DNA of 64,000 bases from Paenibacillus phytorum (lineage in GTDB: Bacteria > Bacillota > Bacilli > Paenibacillales > NBRC-103111): assembly GCF_013141715.1 (NCBI RefSeq), contig NZ_WHOA01000023.1, forward strand, positions 62,001 to 126,000. Reading direction: 5' to 3'. A program made the position numbers and the translations under genes. The notes under the pieces were generated by a model, which saw nothing but the letters and a program-made list of their open reading frames with translations, ran no database searches and had not been told where the DNA came from. This document shows positions 36,003 to 44,588 of this stretch, piece after piece (the stretch's first letter is position 1; every line of letters begins with the position of its first letter).

Positions 36003-36365
36003 CTATTCCGGTTTGCTGTTGATATTCTGGTATTCCGGTAAATCCCCCAGATTCATAGCTTCAATATGCTTCTTTGTTTCAGTCGTCCCCAACTGGTACA
36101 CAAGAAAATAAATATCCTTAAGCCGCTCATCATAAGCGCGATTTTTCATGTCCTGGTCTTTTTCCGGGAACGCCTCATACGGTGTGCTTGCCCGTCTCAC
36201 CAATTGTTTATCTACCAGATTGATTTCCCGGAATTGTTCATCGAGCTGGAGAAGCTCAGCCTCATCGGCTTGGATCTCGAACTCATAATGGTCTCGAATG
36301 AGCAATTCACTGGCTGGCACGACTTCTTGCCTTCCGACGCTAACCCAGTATGTTGTTCTTGGCAT
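36003..36365 (-). CDS. Hypothetical acidic protein, 120 residues
   Basis: A soluble protein without a membrane segment, rich in Glu, Asp and Leu. It starts MPRTTYWVSVGRQEVVPASE and has a helical, charged middle (DEAELLQLDEQFREI). AAGGAG lies upstream of ATG 36365. It is downstream of the RHH/SPFH pair on the same strand but past a terminator. No family recognised. Confidence 0.7.
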   Translation of the reverse strand: MPRTTYWVSVGRQEVVPASELLIRDHYEFEIQADEAELLQLDEQFREINLVDKQLVRRASTPYEAFPEKDQDMKNRAYDERLKDIYFLVYQLGTTETKKHIEAMNLGDLPEYQNINSKPE

Positions 36366-36433
36366 GCTGTATCACTCCTTATCTCATCTTTATTTCTATA
36401 TACCCTGAATCCGATGGCTAGAAACTTTAATAA

Positions 36434-36467
36434 ATAGAAAAACCTTGCGAAGGTTAATCGCAAGGTC
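36434..36467 (-). terminator. Terminator of the SPFH-RHH pair
   Basis: ACCTTGCG and CGCAAGGT pair across a short loop, with TTTTTC on the minus strand, directly after the RHH gene. Confidence 0.75.
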
Positions 36468-36477
36468 ATCATAGAAA

Positions 36478-36669
36478 TCACTCATCTGTCTTTTCCAAAT
36501 TGGTTTGCTCTGTTCCGGGTTTGATCACACGTCCGGTTCGATGGAGCGCTTCACGCAGCAAATACTCGATATGACCGTTCACACTGCGGAATTCATCCTC
36601 CGCCCAACGCTCTAAAGCCTCATACAGCTTGGGATCAAGTCGGAGCGGGAAATTTTTCTTAGGAGCCAT
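36478..36669 (-). CDS. Ribbon-helix-helix (Arc-like) DNA-binding protein
   Basis: A 63-residue protein with the RHH layout: a beta strand KNFPLRLDPKLYEALERWA, then a helix-turn-helix region EFRSVNGHIEYLLREAL. This resembles the Arc-like proteins often mislabelled HicB antitoxin. It starts 12 bp after the SPFH gene stop, with a weak site, suggesting coupling. No toxin is adjacent. Likely a small regulator or membrane-linked partner of the SPFH protein. Confidence 0.8.
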   Translation of the reverse strand: MAPKKNFPLRLDPKLYEALERWAEDEFRSVNGHIEYLLREALHRTGRVIKPGTEQTNLEKTDE

Positions 36670-36681
36670 AACGGGGTCCCG

Positions 36682-37521
36682 TTAGTACAACGAACCGGTA
36701 TTAATGACCGGACTCGCTGAGCGGTCCGATACAATCGCAACAAGAAGATTGTTAATCATGGCCGCTTTCCTCTCTTCATCCAGGTGGAGACCTTCGGATT
36801 CCAAACGAGCAATAGCCATCTGAACCATACCCACAGCGCCATCGACAATAATTTGGCGAGCGGATAAAATAGCAGAAGCTTGCTGGCGTTGAAGCATGGC
36901 ACTGGCAATTTCAGTCGAATAAGCAAGGTGGGTCAGCCGGGATTCGATGACCTCTACACCTGCTACAGACAGACGCTGCTGCAGTTCAAGGCTAAGCTCA
37001 GCGGCAACTTCATCTGCATTGCCCCTAAGTGAGTAGCCTTCGCTTTCAAAACGGTCATAAGGATATTTGCTGGCGACATGACGCAGCGCTGTTTCACTTT
37101 GAATTTCAACGAACTTTTCGTAGCTGTCCACATCGAAGAGGGCCTTGTAGGTATCGACTACTTTAAACACGATGACGGCCGCAATCTCGATAGGGTTTCC
37201 TTCAATATCATTTACTTTGAGTTTCACACTGTTAAAATTGCGCACCCGCAATGAAATTTTCTTTCTGTTTGAAAAAGGGACAATGAGCCATAGGCCGCTC
37301 TTTCGAATTGTACCTAAGTAGCTGCCGAAGAAAGTGATGACAGAAGCTTCATTCGGATTAACAGCAGTGATCGTCGAGACGAATATCAGCCCCAGAATAA
37401 TAAGGATGATGCCCGGCGCAATTCGTTCTTGCGTAAGAAGGAAAACACCAATCCCACCGCCGATAATAAATAACAATAAACCAAGAAAACCATTTAATGA
37501 CCAAGCATTCGTTTCTTTCAT
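36682..37521 (-). CDS. SPFH/Band 7 domain protein
   Basis: A 279-residue membrane-anchored protein. Two hydrophobic segments near the N-terminus (about residues 10-50) precede an SPFH domain with VNPNEASVITFFGSYLGTIRKSGLW and IEIAAVIVFKVVDTYKALFDV. A helical C-terminal region carries ASAMLQRQQASAILSARQ, typical of flotillin-like proteins. ATG 37521 has AGGGGAG upstream; a longer frame to 37572 has none. Likely a membrane-domain scaffold; forms a pair with the RHH gene. Confidence 0.88.
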   Translation of the reverse strand: MKETNAWSLNGFLGLLLFIIGGGIGVFLLTQERIAPGIILIILGLIFVSTITAVNPNEASVITFFGSYLGTIRKSGLWLIVPFSNRKKISLRVRNFNSVKLKVNDIEGNPIEIAAVIVFKVVDTYKALFDVDSYEKFVEIQSETALRHVASKYPYDRFESEGYSLRGNADEVAAELSLELQQRLSVAGVEVIESRLTHLAYSTEIASAMLQRQQASAILSARQIIVDGAVGMVQMAIARLESEGLHLDEERKAAMINNLLVAIVSDRSASPVINTGSLY

Positions 37522-37626
37522 TCCTGCAGCTCCCCTTAGAAGAATATCTTTTTGATATTTATATGATATCACTTTTTACTTTTATTGTAAATGTCTTTCA
37601 AACAGAACGCAGCCTATTTTTTAATC

Positions 37627-37655
37627 TTGACACAATTGTTAGGGCATGCTATAAG
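37627..37655 (+). promoter_or_regulatory. Sigma-A promoter of the thioredoxin-like gene
   Basis: TTGACA (37627-37632), 17 bp, TATAAG (37650-37655), with an extended TG. The gene starts 32 bp downstream. Confidence 0.82.
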
Positions 37656-37686
37656 TTAATAAATTCTAAGCAGTGAGGTGCTCGTC

Positions 37687-38031
37687 ATGATTAAAGTATC
37701 CAATGAACAAGCTTTTCAAGAACAAGTCTCGCAGCCTACGTTGACCATTGCTGTATTCAAAGCAAGTTGGTGCAAAGACTGCCATTATATCGAACCCTTC
37801 ATGCCGGCAGTGGAAGAAGCTTATGCTGGGCGTATCACATTCATCGAGTTAGACCGCGACGAAGTACCTGATCTTTGTGAGCAGTTGAACATCCTTGGTA
37901 TACCGAGCTTTATCGCCTTCCGTGGAGGCCAAGAACTGGTTCGTTTCGTCAGTAAACTACGCAAAACACGCGAAGAAATTGAGGAGTTCCTGGGTCGTGC
38001 TATCGAAGTGTCCGATGCGCTAAAGTCATAG
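37687..38031 (+). CDS. Thioredoxin-like protein (CKDC active site)
   Basis: A 114-residue thioredoxin fold protein without a signal peptide. The redox motif is W-C-K-D-C in FKASWCKDCHYIEP, and the cis-Pro is in LGIPSFIAF. The CKDC pair differs from the CGPC of trxA at 61357, so a different redox potential or partner is likely. ATG 37687 has GAGGTG six bases upstream. Confidence 0.9.
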   Translation: MIKVSNEQAFQEQVSQPTLTIAVFKASWCKDCHYIEPFMPAVEEAYAGRITFIELDRDEVPDLCEQLNILGIPSFIAFRGGQELVRFVSKLRKTREEIEEFLGRAIEVSDALKS

Positions 38032-38035
38032 GCAC

Positions 38036-38103
38036 AAAAAAATCTCTCTTTTGAGTAAATGGGGTAAAGTTTGACCCCATTTTACCAAAGAGAGATTTTT
38101 TTA
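38036..38103. terminator. Bidirectional terminator at 38036
   Basis: AAAAAATCTCTCTTT pairs with AAAGAGAGATTTTTT, with an inner AAATGGGGT/ACCCCATTT stem. It lies between the convergent thioredoxin-like and stress genes. Confidence 0.9.
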
Positions 38104-38117
38104 ACCCAAGTATATAT

Positions 38118-38639
38118 CTAGGATCGATACCCATACTCAGGGGTATAGGTGTTAGCATTCAACGATTTGTTATTGCGAAATGTTTCATAGGCTTTAGGAT
38201 CGCGGGTCGAGTCAGATTCGACAAGGACAAGGATTTTACCATCCTTAACGTAATTGTCATAATCCTTGGCCTCGTTCTCGGGAATACCTAAGCCGATCAA
38301 ACCACCGACAAGGCCGCCTGCACCCGCGCCAACGGCTGCGCCGGTCAAAGTCGCGACAATTGGTCCAGCTGCTATGATGGGGCCAATACCTGGAATGGCG
38401 AGTGCACCAATACCCAGCAGTAATCCCGTAACGCCACCCAATACACCGCCAGCAGCTGCGCCTGTTGCAAGTCCTTCTTCCGCTTTGGATTCAGTTTCAT
38501 TCTCAATGTGACTTAAGCCTTCGTTATTCCGACCAATAACCGAGATATCATCTGCTCTGTAGCCTTCTGCTTTGAGTTGGTTAATCACGCGAATGGCTTC
38601 TTCTTCCGAATTGAATACTCCAATAATGTGCTTACCCAT
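38118..38639 (-). CDS. General stress protein 17M/YflT-like
   Basis: A 173-residue protein. The N-terminus IIGVFNSEEEAIRVINQLKAEGY is the YflT/17M domain, followed by a long Gly/Ala-rich hydrophobic middle (about residues 60-120) like a glycine-zipper region. The C-terminus DYDNYVKDGKILVLVES is typical. AGGAGG before ATG 38639 sets the start. A sigma-B-like promoter lies 62 bp upstream, in line with a stress role. Confidence 0.85.
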   Translation of the reverse strand: MGKHIIGVFNSEEEAIRVINQLKAEGYRADDISVIGRNNEGLSHIENETESKAEEGLATGAAAGGVLGGVTGLLLGIGALAIPGIGPIIAAGPIVATLTGAAVGAGAGGLVGGLIGLGIPENEAKDYDNYVKDGKILVLVESDSTRDPKAYETFRNNKSLNANTYTPEYGYRS

Positions 38640-38700
38640 AGATAAAACCTCCTGCGATCGATTTTGGTTGAACCGCAATAATTTGGTGCTCATCTTTTAT

Positions 38701-38725
38701 TTACCCTCGTCCAAAAAGTTGAAAC
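38701..38725 (-). promoter_or_regulatory. Sigma-B-like promoter of the stress gene
   Basis: On the minus strand GTTTCA (38725-38720), 13 bp, then GGGTAA (38706-38701). This is one mismatch per box from GTTTAA-N13-GGGTAT. It gives a leader of about 55 bases. Confidence 0.6.
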
Positions 38726-38884
38726 ATTGAATGCCTTATGAACTTCATGACGGCCTAACGCGTGGTTTCGGAGCTTTGTAACAATTGCGAATGGATTTGC
38801 CTACTTATTACAGCTATAATTGAAAGCGGAACAACATCATTCGACATGATTAACAGAAGTCACGACATAAAAGTAGGTGCAATC

Positions 38885-39784
38885 ATGCAAAAATTGATTC
38901 AAAGATTAGCGAATCTTTCCGCCATTGGCATGTTTCTTATTCTTGCAATGGGTGCCTTAGTTACGAAGGCTGACGCAGGTAGAGGCTGCGGAGATGAGTG
39001 GCCCCTGTGTCATGGGAAATTCGTCCCGGCACATACGATTTCATCGCTTATTGAGTACAGCCATCGATTGGTTGTCGGCATTGTGACGTTAATCCTGGTT
39101 GCTACATTCATCCTTGTATTTCGTTATGTGAAACGTAGAGATGCCAAATTTTTCATCTCTGCTACGGTATTGATGACGCTCATTCAGGCAGCAATGGGTG
39201 CTATGGCTGTCGTATGGCCGCAATCTTCACTCGTCTTGGCATTACATTTTGGATTATCCTTATTGGCCTTTGCTTTTTCTTTGCTATTAGCCATTGTTTT
39301 TACGCCTTGGGGGCAATTCCAGCGTGATACGGCCATTCGCAGCAGTTTTAAAGCCCTTGTATGGATAACGACGATTTACAGCTATGTCGTTGTTTATCTG
39401 GGTGCATTCGTTCGTCACACGGTTTCATCAGGTGGATGTTCGGGTTGGCCTTTATGCAATGGGGAAGTAGTCCCTGAACTCAGCGGGGCAACGGGTATTG
39501 TCTTTACCCACCGTGTAGCGGCATTACTGCTTTTTATATGTATTTTGTTTCTTTACTTACAAGCCAAACGTTATTATCATGGCTCAGACAAGCTAAGATT
39601 TGGCAGCAAATGGGCGCTAATTTTAGTGTCTCTTCAAGTGATTAGCGGTGCCGTTGTGACCTGGTCAATGGGGAATGAAGTCGCTTATTTATTTACCGGC
39701 ATGATTCACGCGGTTATTGTTTCTTGCATGTTTGGATTCTTATGTTACTTATGCGTACTTACGCTATATGACCGCAAAGCTTAA
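38885..39784 (+). CDS. ctaA: Heme A synthase
   Basis: A 299-residue membrane enzyme that oxidises heme O to heme A. It has eight membrane segments in two halves, each with His pairs (EYSHR, HFG, FVRH, FTHR) and the Cys pairs GRGCGDEWPLC and GGCSGWPLC. ATG 38885 is used; the ribosome site TAGGTG is modest. Together with ctaB (20074) and SCO1 it points to an aa3-type oxidase encoded elsewhere. The longer frame from 38762 is upstream of a TATAAT at 38815 and is rejected. Confidence 0.93.
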   Translation: MQKLIQRLANLSAIGMFLILAMGALVTKADAGRGCGDEWPLCHGKFVPAHTISSLIEYSHRLVVGIVTLILVATFILVFRYVKRRDAKFFISATVLMTLIQAAMGAMAVVWPQSSLVLALHFGLSLLAFAFSLLLAIVFTPWGQFQRDTAIRSSFKALVWITTIYSYVVVYLGAFVRHTVSSGGCSGWPLCNGEVVPELSGATGIVFTHRVAALLLFICILFLYLQAKRYYHGSDKLRFGSKWALILVSLQVISGAVVTWSMGNEVAYLFTGMIHAVIVSCMFGFLCYLCVLTLYDRKA

Positions 39785-39840
39785 TACCTGACGGACGAGC
39801 TCCTTGGAAGCACGGCAGGGCTACCTTTGCGGTAGAGGAG

Positions 39841-39870
39841 GCCTTCTGACGCGGAAGGCTATTTCCTTTT
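39841..39870 (+). terminator. Terminator after ctaA
   Basis: GCCTTC (39841-39846) pairs with GAAGGC (39854-39859), followed by T-rich sequence. Confidence 0.65.
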
Positions 39871-39918
39871 TACTTACAATTACTCATCTACAATCTCACA
39901 GCCAAAGGTGGAACATAC

Positions 39919-41682
39919 ATGGTACCAACGAATTTACGAGCTTTTCTAGACATTTTGCGCCGCGAAAATCAACTGATTGAAATCTCCGCTCCAGTAGACC
40001 CAAATTTAGAACTCGCCGAGATTCATCGTAGAGTTATTGATGAGCAAGGCCCAGCCTTGCTGTTCACGAATGTCAAAGGAAGTTCATTCCCTGTCGTCTC
40101 CAATCTGTTCGGGACAACAAGACGCGTTGATCTTGCCTTCGGCCCCAAACCGGAGCAATTCATGAAAGCGGTTATTAACGCTACAAGCACGTTAATGCCC
40201 CCAACGCCGCAAGCGCTCTGGGGCGAACGTGCCCTCATTATGGATCTGCTGAAGGTTGGAACGAAGAAAGTACAACCGAACCAAGCGCCGATTCTCGGCG
40301 GCTTGAAGCAGGACAACCCACTCGCAGGACTGCCTGTCCTGACGAGCTGGCAAGAAGACGGCGGCCCGTTCGTCACGCTGCCGCTCGTCTACACCGAGCA
40401 CCCGGACGGCGGTCATCATAATCTCGGCATGTACCGCATGCAGGTTTATGATGACTTCACTACCGGAATGCACTGGCAAATACATAAAGGCGGCGGCTTC
40501 CATTACCATGAAGCCGAGAAACGCAACAAGCCGCTGCCCGTCACCGTGTTCCTGGGCGGCCCGCCTGCGCTCATCGCCTCGGCGATTGCGCCAGTGCCCG
40601 AGCACCTGCCCGAGCTGATGCTCGCTTCGCTCATCCTCGGCCAGAAGCTCCCCATGGTGGAGAACCCCCATGGGGGGCACCGCCTCGTGGCCGAGGCGGA
40701 GTTCGCGATATGCGGCTCCGTACCGCCGCATACGAGACGTGCCGAAGGGCCGTTCGGCGACCACTTCGGGTATTACTCACTCATCCATGATTTCCCGGTA
40801 TTCAACGTGAATCATGTATGGCACCGCAAAGACGCGATCTATCCGGCAACGATCGTCGGTAAACCGCGCCAAGAGGATTACTTCCTTGGCGAATTCCTGC
40901 AAAGACTGCTCGAGCCCGCGTTTCCGATGGCGATGCCGGGGGTTAAAGATCTCTGGACGTATGCAGAGACCGGGTTCCACCCGCTCGCAGCTGCCGTCGT
41001 CCGTGAGAGCTATAGCCGTGAGGCGCTTGGCACGGCATTCCGCATTCTAGGTGAGGGTCAGCTGTCACTCACCAAGTTCTTGATCGTCACGGACAAGCCG
41101 ACGGTCTTGGCCAACTTCACTGAGCTGCTTGAAACTGTGCTGGAGCGTTTTGATCCAGGACGTGACCTATTCATCTTCAACAAAACATCGCATGATACGC
41201 TTGATTATACAGGTGGCCAGCTTAATCACGGCAGCAAAGCAGTCCTTCTCGGCACAGGTGACCCTGTACGCGAACTGCCAAGAGCCTACACCACCGGAGA
41301 GCTGCCTGAGATCCATGATATCACCGTTTACTGCGGCGGATGTCTGCTTGTCTCAGGGGCATCTTACGCGGCGGAGCCGGAGCTGCCACAGCGTCTGCTG
41401 GCGAATGCAGCCAGCCGCTTAACCGAGTGGCCGCTAGTCATCTTAGTGGATGATGCCAGTGGCATCGCGAACGACCAAACCAAGTTCTTATGGACCGTGT
41501 TCACTCGTTTCAATCCAGCAAGTGACATGTACGCGCAATCCAGTGTAAATCGTCATCATATCGCTTATGAAGTTCCGATTGTGATTGATGCTCGTATGAA
41601 ACCGGGATACCCAGATGAGCTGTTCCCGCGGGAAGATATCGTGGAACTCGTGGATCGCCGCTGGAAAGAATATTTCGCATGA
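39919..41682 (+). CDS. UbiD-family prenylated-FMN decarboxylase
   Basis: A 587-residue (de)carboxylase of the UbiD family. Features include LRRENQLIEISAPVDPNLELAEIHRRV at the start, IHKGGGFHYHEAE, ENPHGGHRLVAEAEFAICG and EGPFGDHFGYYS with the conserved acidic cluster. With mqnE present at 45955, it may be the menaquinone (futalosine) decarboxylase, though other UbiD substrates cannot be excluded. The DNA at about 40200-41050 is much more GC-rich than its flanks. ATG 39919 has AAAGGTGG upstream. The next gene overlaps by four bases (ATGA). Confidence 0.88.
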   Translation: MVPTNLRAFLDILRRENQLIEISAPVDPNLELAEIHRRVIDEQGPALLFTNVKGSSFPVVSNLFGTTRRVDLAFGPKPEQFMKAVINATSTLMPPTPQALWGERALIMDLLKVGTKKVQPNQAPILGGLKQDNPLAGLPVLTSWQEDGGPFVTLPLVYTEHPDGGHHNLGMYRMQVYDDFTTGMHWQIHKGGGFHYHEAEKRNKPLPVTVFLGGPPALIASAIAPVPEHLPELMLASLILGQKLPMVENPHGGHRLVAEAEFAICGSVPPHTRRAEGPFGDHFGYYSLIHDFPVFNVNHVWHRKDAIYPATIVGKPRQEDYFLGEFLQRLLEPAFPMAMPGVKDLWTYAETGFHPLAAAVVRESYSREALGTAFRILGEGQLSLTKFLIVTDKPTVLANFTELLETVLERFDPGRDLFIFNKTSHDTLDYTGGQLNHGSKAVLLGTGDPVRELPRAYTTGELPEIHDITVYCGGCLLVSGASYAAEPELPQRLLANAASRLTEWPLVILVDDASGIANDQTKFLWTVFTRFNPASDMYAQSSVNRHHIAYEVPIVIDARMKPGYPDELFPREDIVELVDRRWKEYFA

Positions 41683-42635
41683 ATGCGGATCGGCTCCGTT
41701 CCTTTTATCCACATGCAGGATTTGTTATGGTGTATATCCTTTGGGGCATTAATTTAGCTTCGCTAAAGATTGGGGGAAGAGAGTGGGATTCCCTCGTTTT
41801 TAACGGGTTGCGCTTCGCAAGTATGATTCCGATCTTGTGGGTCTATACTTACTTTTATTATCGATCGCGTTCGCTGAAGATGCAGATTGCTGGTAAAGAT
41901 CTTCTCCTTATATGTGGATTAGGCATTCTCAATGCTATTGGCATGGAAGCCCTTCTGCAGTATGCCTTGCAGTTTTCTAACTCCGCGAATGGCGCTGTAC
42001 TAGGACGCGGCTTCATGCCCGTCATAACGGTTCTTTTCGCTTTAATAGCTGGTCAAGTGAGGCTCACATGGCGCATCCTTATAGGGATTCCATTAGCTTT
42101 ATGCAGTGTAATCATCATAGTCTCAGGTGGGGTTGATGGATTCCATCTTGGAGGAGAAACGTTTAAAGGAGATATCCTATTACTGATGCGCAGTGTTATG
42201 GGAGCCATTTATCTCATCGGTATGAATCGACTTGTATTGCGCTATCCGCTGCCGCTGTTGATTTCGCTTGAAATGACAGCGGGGGCGCTTTCGTTATTGC
42301 CCTTCGTACTTTTGCGTGCTGACGCAGCCTATTATGCGGCCATCTCTTCGACAGGTTGGATCAGTTTAATTTACACTTCCTTGTTGGCTACTGCCATAGG
42401 ATTTTCTATACACAACTGGAGCTTAGCTAAGCTAGGGCCGTTCAAATCCTCTGCTTATGGATACTTACTTCCTGTAACAGCAGCTATTGCAGGCTTTATT
42501 TTTTTACATGAGTCTATCTCTCTGTATCAATGTTTGGGTGGTGTTGGGGTTTTGGCAGCTATGTATTTAGTGCAACGGGATCGTTCACAGAAGGTGAAAC
42601 AGACAATGCTAAGCGAACAAATAGCAAAGCTATAA
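41679..42635 (+). CDS. EamA/DMT-superfamily transporter
   Basis: A 318-residue protein with ten membrane segments in two EamA repeats. YILWGINLASLKIG opens the first repeat and LGPFKSSAYGYLLPVTAAIAGFIFLHESIS closes the second. ATG 41679 overlaps the UbiD stop (ATGA), so the two are translationally coupled. Substrate unknown; a link to quinone precursors is only suggested by the overlap. Confidence 0.85.
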   Translation: MNADRLRSFYPHAGFVMVYILWGINLASLKIGGREWDSLVFNGLRFASMIPILWVYTYFYYRSRSLKMQIAGKDLLLICGLGILNAIGMEALLQYALQFSNSANGAVLGRGFMPVITVLFALIAGQVRLTWRILIGIPLALCSVIIIVSGGVDGFHLGGETFKGDILLLMRSVMGAIYLIGMNRLVLRYPLPLLISLEMTAGALSLLPFVLLRADAAYYAAISSTGWISLIYTSLLATAIGFSIHNWSLAKLGPFKSSAYGYLLPVTAAIAGFIFLHESISLYQCLGGVGVLAAMYLVQRDRSQKVKQTMLSEQIAKL

Positions 42636-42672
42636 CCGAACAAATTTGCTAGGATGAAAAAGGGGTGTGCCC

Positions 42673-43383
42673 GTGCTGCGAGTATTGTTCAATGAACCGA
42701 AACGAATCGATAGCGGACTTCTTCTAGACGCTGGCAACGCGGTGAGAACGTATATTGAGCTGTTGGAATCTAAGGAGCATAGCCACCTAGCCTCAGAGTA
42801 TCCCAAGTACCATAGACGGGCGATCTGGAGCAAGGGGTTTATCGATGCCTTGGATGAGCTGGAACAGAGCAAATATTGCTGTGAGCGTTACGCTGAACAT
42901 ATCAGTAAGGCATTCTTGGAGGAAATGAACCCGCAAGAGGTCGAAGAATATCATCGATTTGTTTATTTTTATAAAAATGCCTTCATTCGCTTGTTTTCGA
43001 TCTTGGACAAATTGGGCACGTTTATGAATGATCTATTCGAGCTGAAAACAGAGACGCTTAAGTCTCGTTTCTCGTACTTTACCGTACTGCGCCGCATGCA
43101 TGAAAAACATATTCACGGTTCACTGGAACTCCAGCTTTATAATCTCAAAATGGATTATAAATCGGCATTAGACCGATTGCGAAATCAACGTAATATGGAA
43201 ATTCATTATATTAATGCTGAAATGCTGGATGATCTTATGCAAAAAGAACCGATTCCAGGAGAACGAATTCATGTTGAAAATGTGAAATCAAATGTCGCTG
43301 ATCTGCAGCAGGGATTTGAAATGGTGTGCCGAACCTTAACAATAGCTTTCTCTTATATTACGGCAAGTATTGCAAAGGGGTAA
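42673..43383 (+). CDS. HEPN-like helical protein (Cthe_2314-like)
   Basis: A 236-residue all-helical soluble protein. The segment RNQRNMEIHYINAEM contains an R-x(n)-H pattern of the kind found in HEPN ribonucleases, and the length and helical make-up recall the Cthe_2314-like HEPN family; both are guesses by eye. GTG 42673 is chosen because AAGGGG lies seven bases upstream, while GTG 42667 is too close. No nucleotidyltransferase partner (MNT) is adjacent. The SDR gene starts 7 bp after. Confidence 0.55.
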   Translation: MLRVLFNEPKRIDSGLLLDAGNAVRTYIELLESKEHSHLASEYPKYHRRAIWSKGFIDALDELEQSKYCCERYAEHISKAFLEEMNPQEVEEYHRFVYFYKNAFIRLFSILDKLGTFMNDLFELKTETLKSRFSYFTVLRRMHEKHIHGSLELQLYNLKMDYKSALDRLRNQRNMEIHYINAEMLDDLMQKEPIPGERIHVENVKSNVADLQQGFEMVCRTLTIAFSYITASIAKG

Positions 43384-43390
43384 GAGGACC

Positions 43391-44182
43391 ATGGAATTAA
43401 GAGGCCGAACGGTTCTTATTACAGGCAGCGCCAAAGGCTTGGGCAAAATGACCGCGATCACCCTAGCACAGCGGGGTTGTCAGGTAGCTGTCAATTATGT
43501 AAATAGTGAAAAGGAAGCCTCTGAGCTCGTCCTTCGATTGGAAGATCTGGGTGTTCGCAGCGTAGCTGTCCAAGGGGATGTTGCTAAACGTGAAGATATT
43601 ATACGTATGGTGGAACAAACGACCTCTAAGCTCGGTCCGATTGATATACTCGTGAATAATGCCGGACCTTTCTTCAGAGAGCGGCGCTTTTTCGCTGATT
43701 ATAACGTCGATGAGATTGAGTATCTGATGCGCGGCAATTTGCTTGGCGTCATGGAGCTTGATCATTTGGTTCTGCCTATGATGCGGGAGAGACGCTGGGG
43801 ACGAATCATCCATTTTGGATTCGGCAAGGCGGCTGAAGCTAGGGGTTGGACGCATCGCGCCGTATACGCGGCGGCTAAGGTAGGCTTAGTTTCCTTCACG
43901 AAGACATTGGCGGAAGAAGAAGCGAGTCATGGGATCACAGTCAATATGATATGCCCTGGCGATATTCGAGGTAAGAACAAAGAACGGACGATGCAAGAAG
44001 CGCGTCTGGAGGTTGATGGGGAAACACCGGTAGGAAGACCTGGGACGGGCGAAGATGTAGCTAGAGTCATTGATTTCCTTTGTTTACCTGCATCTGATTT
44101 TATTACTGGAAATATTATGGATATTTCTGGGGGCCTCGATCCGATCCAACCATTGCCGGTGCTTAACCAGCGTAAAAACTAG
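43391..44182 (+). CDS. SDR-family oxidoreductase lacking the usual catalytic Ser
   Basis: A 263-residue short-chain dehydrogenase. The cofactor site TGSAKGLGK, the NNAG motif and the YAAAK active site are present. The Ser usually found about 13 residues before the Tyr (in the II-N-I-S-S position) is replaced: the segment reads GRIIHFGFGKAAE. It may act on an unusual substrate, use another residue, or be non-catalytic. ATG 43391 has AAGAGGA upstream. Confidence 0.88.
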   Translation: MELRGRTVLITGSAKGLGKMTAITLAQRGCQVAVNYVNSEKEASELVLRLEDLGVRSVAVQGDVAKREDIIRMVEQTTSKLGPIDILVNNAGPFFRERRFFADYNVDEIEYLMRGNLLGVMELDHLVLPMMRERRWGRIIHFGFGKAAEARGWTHRAVYAAAKVGLVSFTKTLAEEEASHGITVNMICPGDIRGKNKERTMQEARLEVDGETPVGRPGTGEDVARVIDFLCLPASDFITGNIMDISGGLDPIQPLPVLNQRKN

Positions 44183-44197
44183 TCCTTATCATATATG

Positions 44198-44230
44198 CAA
44201 AAAGAGCTTACCATAGAGGTAAGCTCTTTC
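44198..44230. terminator. Bidirectional terminator at 44198
   Basis: AAAGAGCTTACC pairs with GGTAAGCTCTTT around ATAGA. It lies between the convergent SDR and nfu genes. Confidence 0.85.
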
Positions 44231-44247
44231 TTATGATATAGTCGTAA

Positions 44248-44493
44248 TTAGAATACCTGTACGACTTCTGTTATGCCTTCAACCTCTTCAACCAATGCGC
44301 GCTCAATACCAGCTTTCAACGTGATTGTTGAGCTTGGGCAGCTGCCGCAGGCACCCATAAGTTTCAGCTTCACAATACCGTCTTCTACATCAACGAGATC
44401 TACGTCACCGCCATCGCGTTGTAGAAAAGGACGGAGTTTATCTAAAACCTCAAGGACTTCATCATAAATTACTTCTTTTGTTTTTTCAGTCAT
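44248..44493 (-). CDS. NifU-domain Fe-S scaffold (Nfu)
   Basis: An 81-residue Nfu-type carrier of Fe-S clusters. The signature [18 protein letters not shown] carries the CxxC cluster ligands, and [14 protein letters not shown] precedes it. ATG 44493 is chosen because AGGAG directly abuts the ATG at 44502; from 44493 spacing is nine bases. Divergent from yuzB, the same neighbourhood as B. subtilis yutI-yuzB-yutJ. Confidence 0.93.
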   Translation of the reverse strand: MTEKTKEVIYDEVLEVLDKLRPFLQRDGGDVDLVDVEDGIVKLKLMGACGSCPSSTITLKAGIERALVEEVEGITEVVQVF

Positions 44494-44588
44494 TTGATTC
44501 ATCTCCTTTCTTCTATTATTATATTACAATAATGTTTAAATGAAAATGGTTGTGGGCTTGAATATCAACATAAGGTGGAATTTATATA

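Noticed and set aside
36478..36669. Toxin-antitoxin module (HicB-like antitoxin)
   Set aside because: No HicA-like or other toxin is adjacent; the partner is an SPFH membrane protein.
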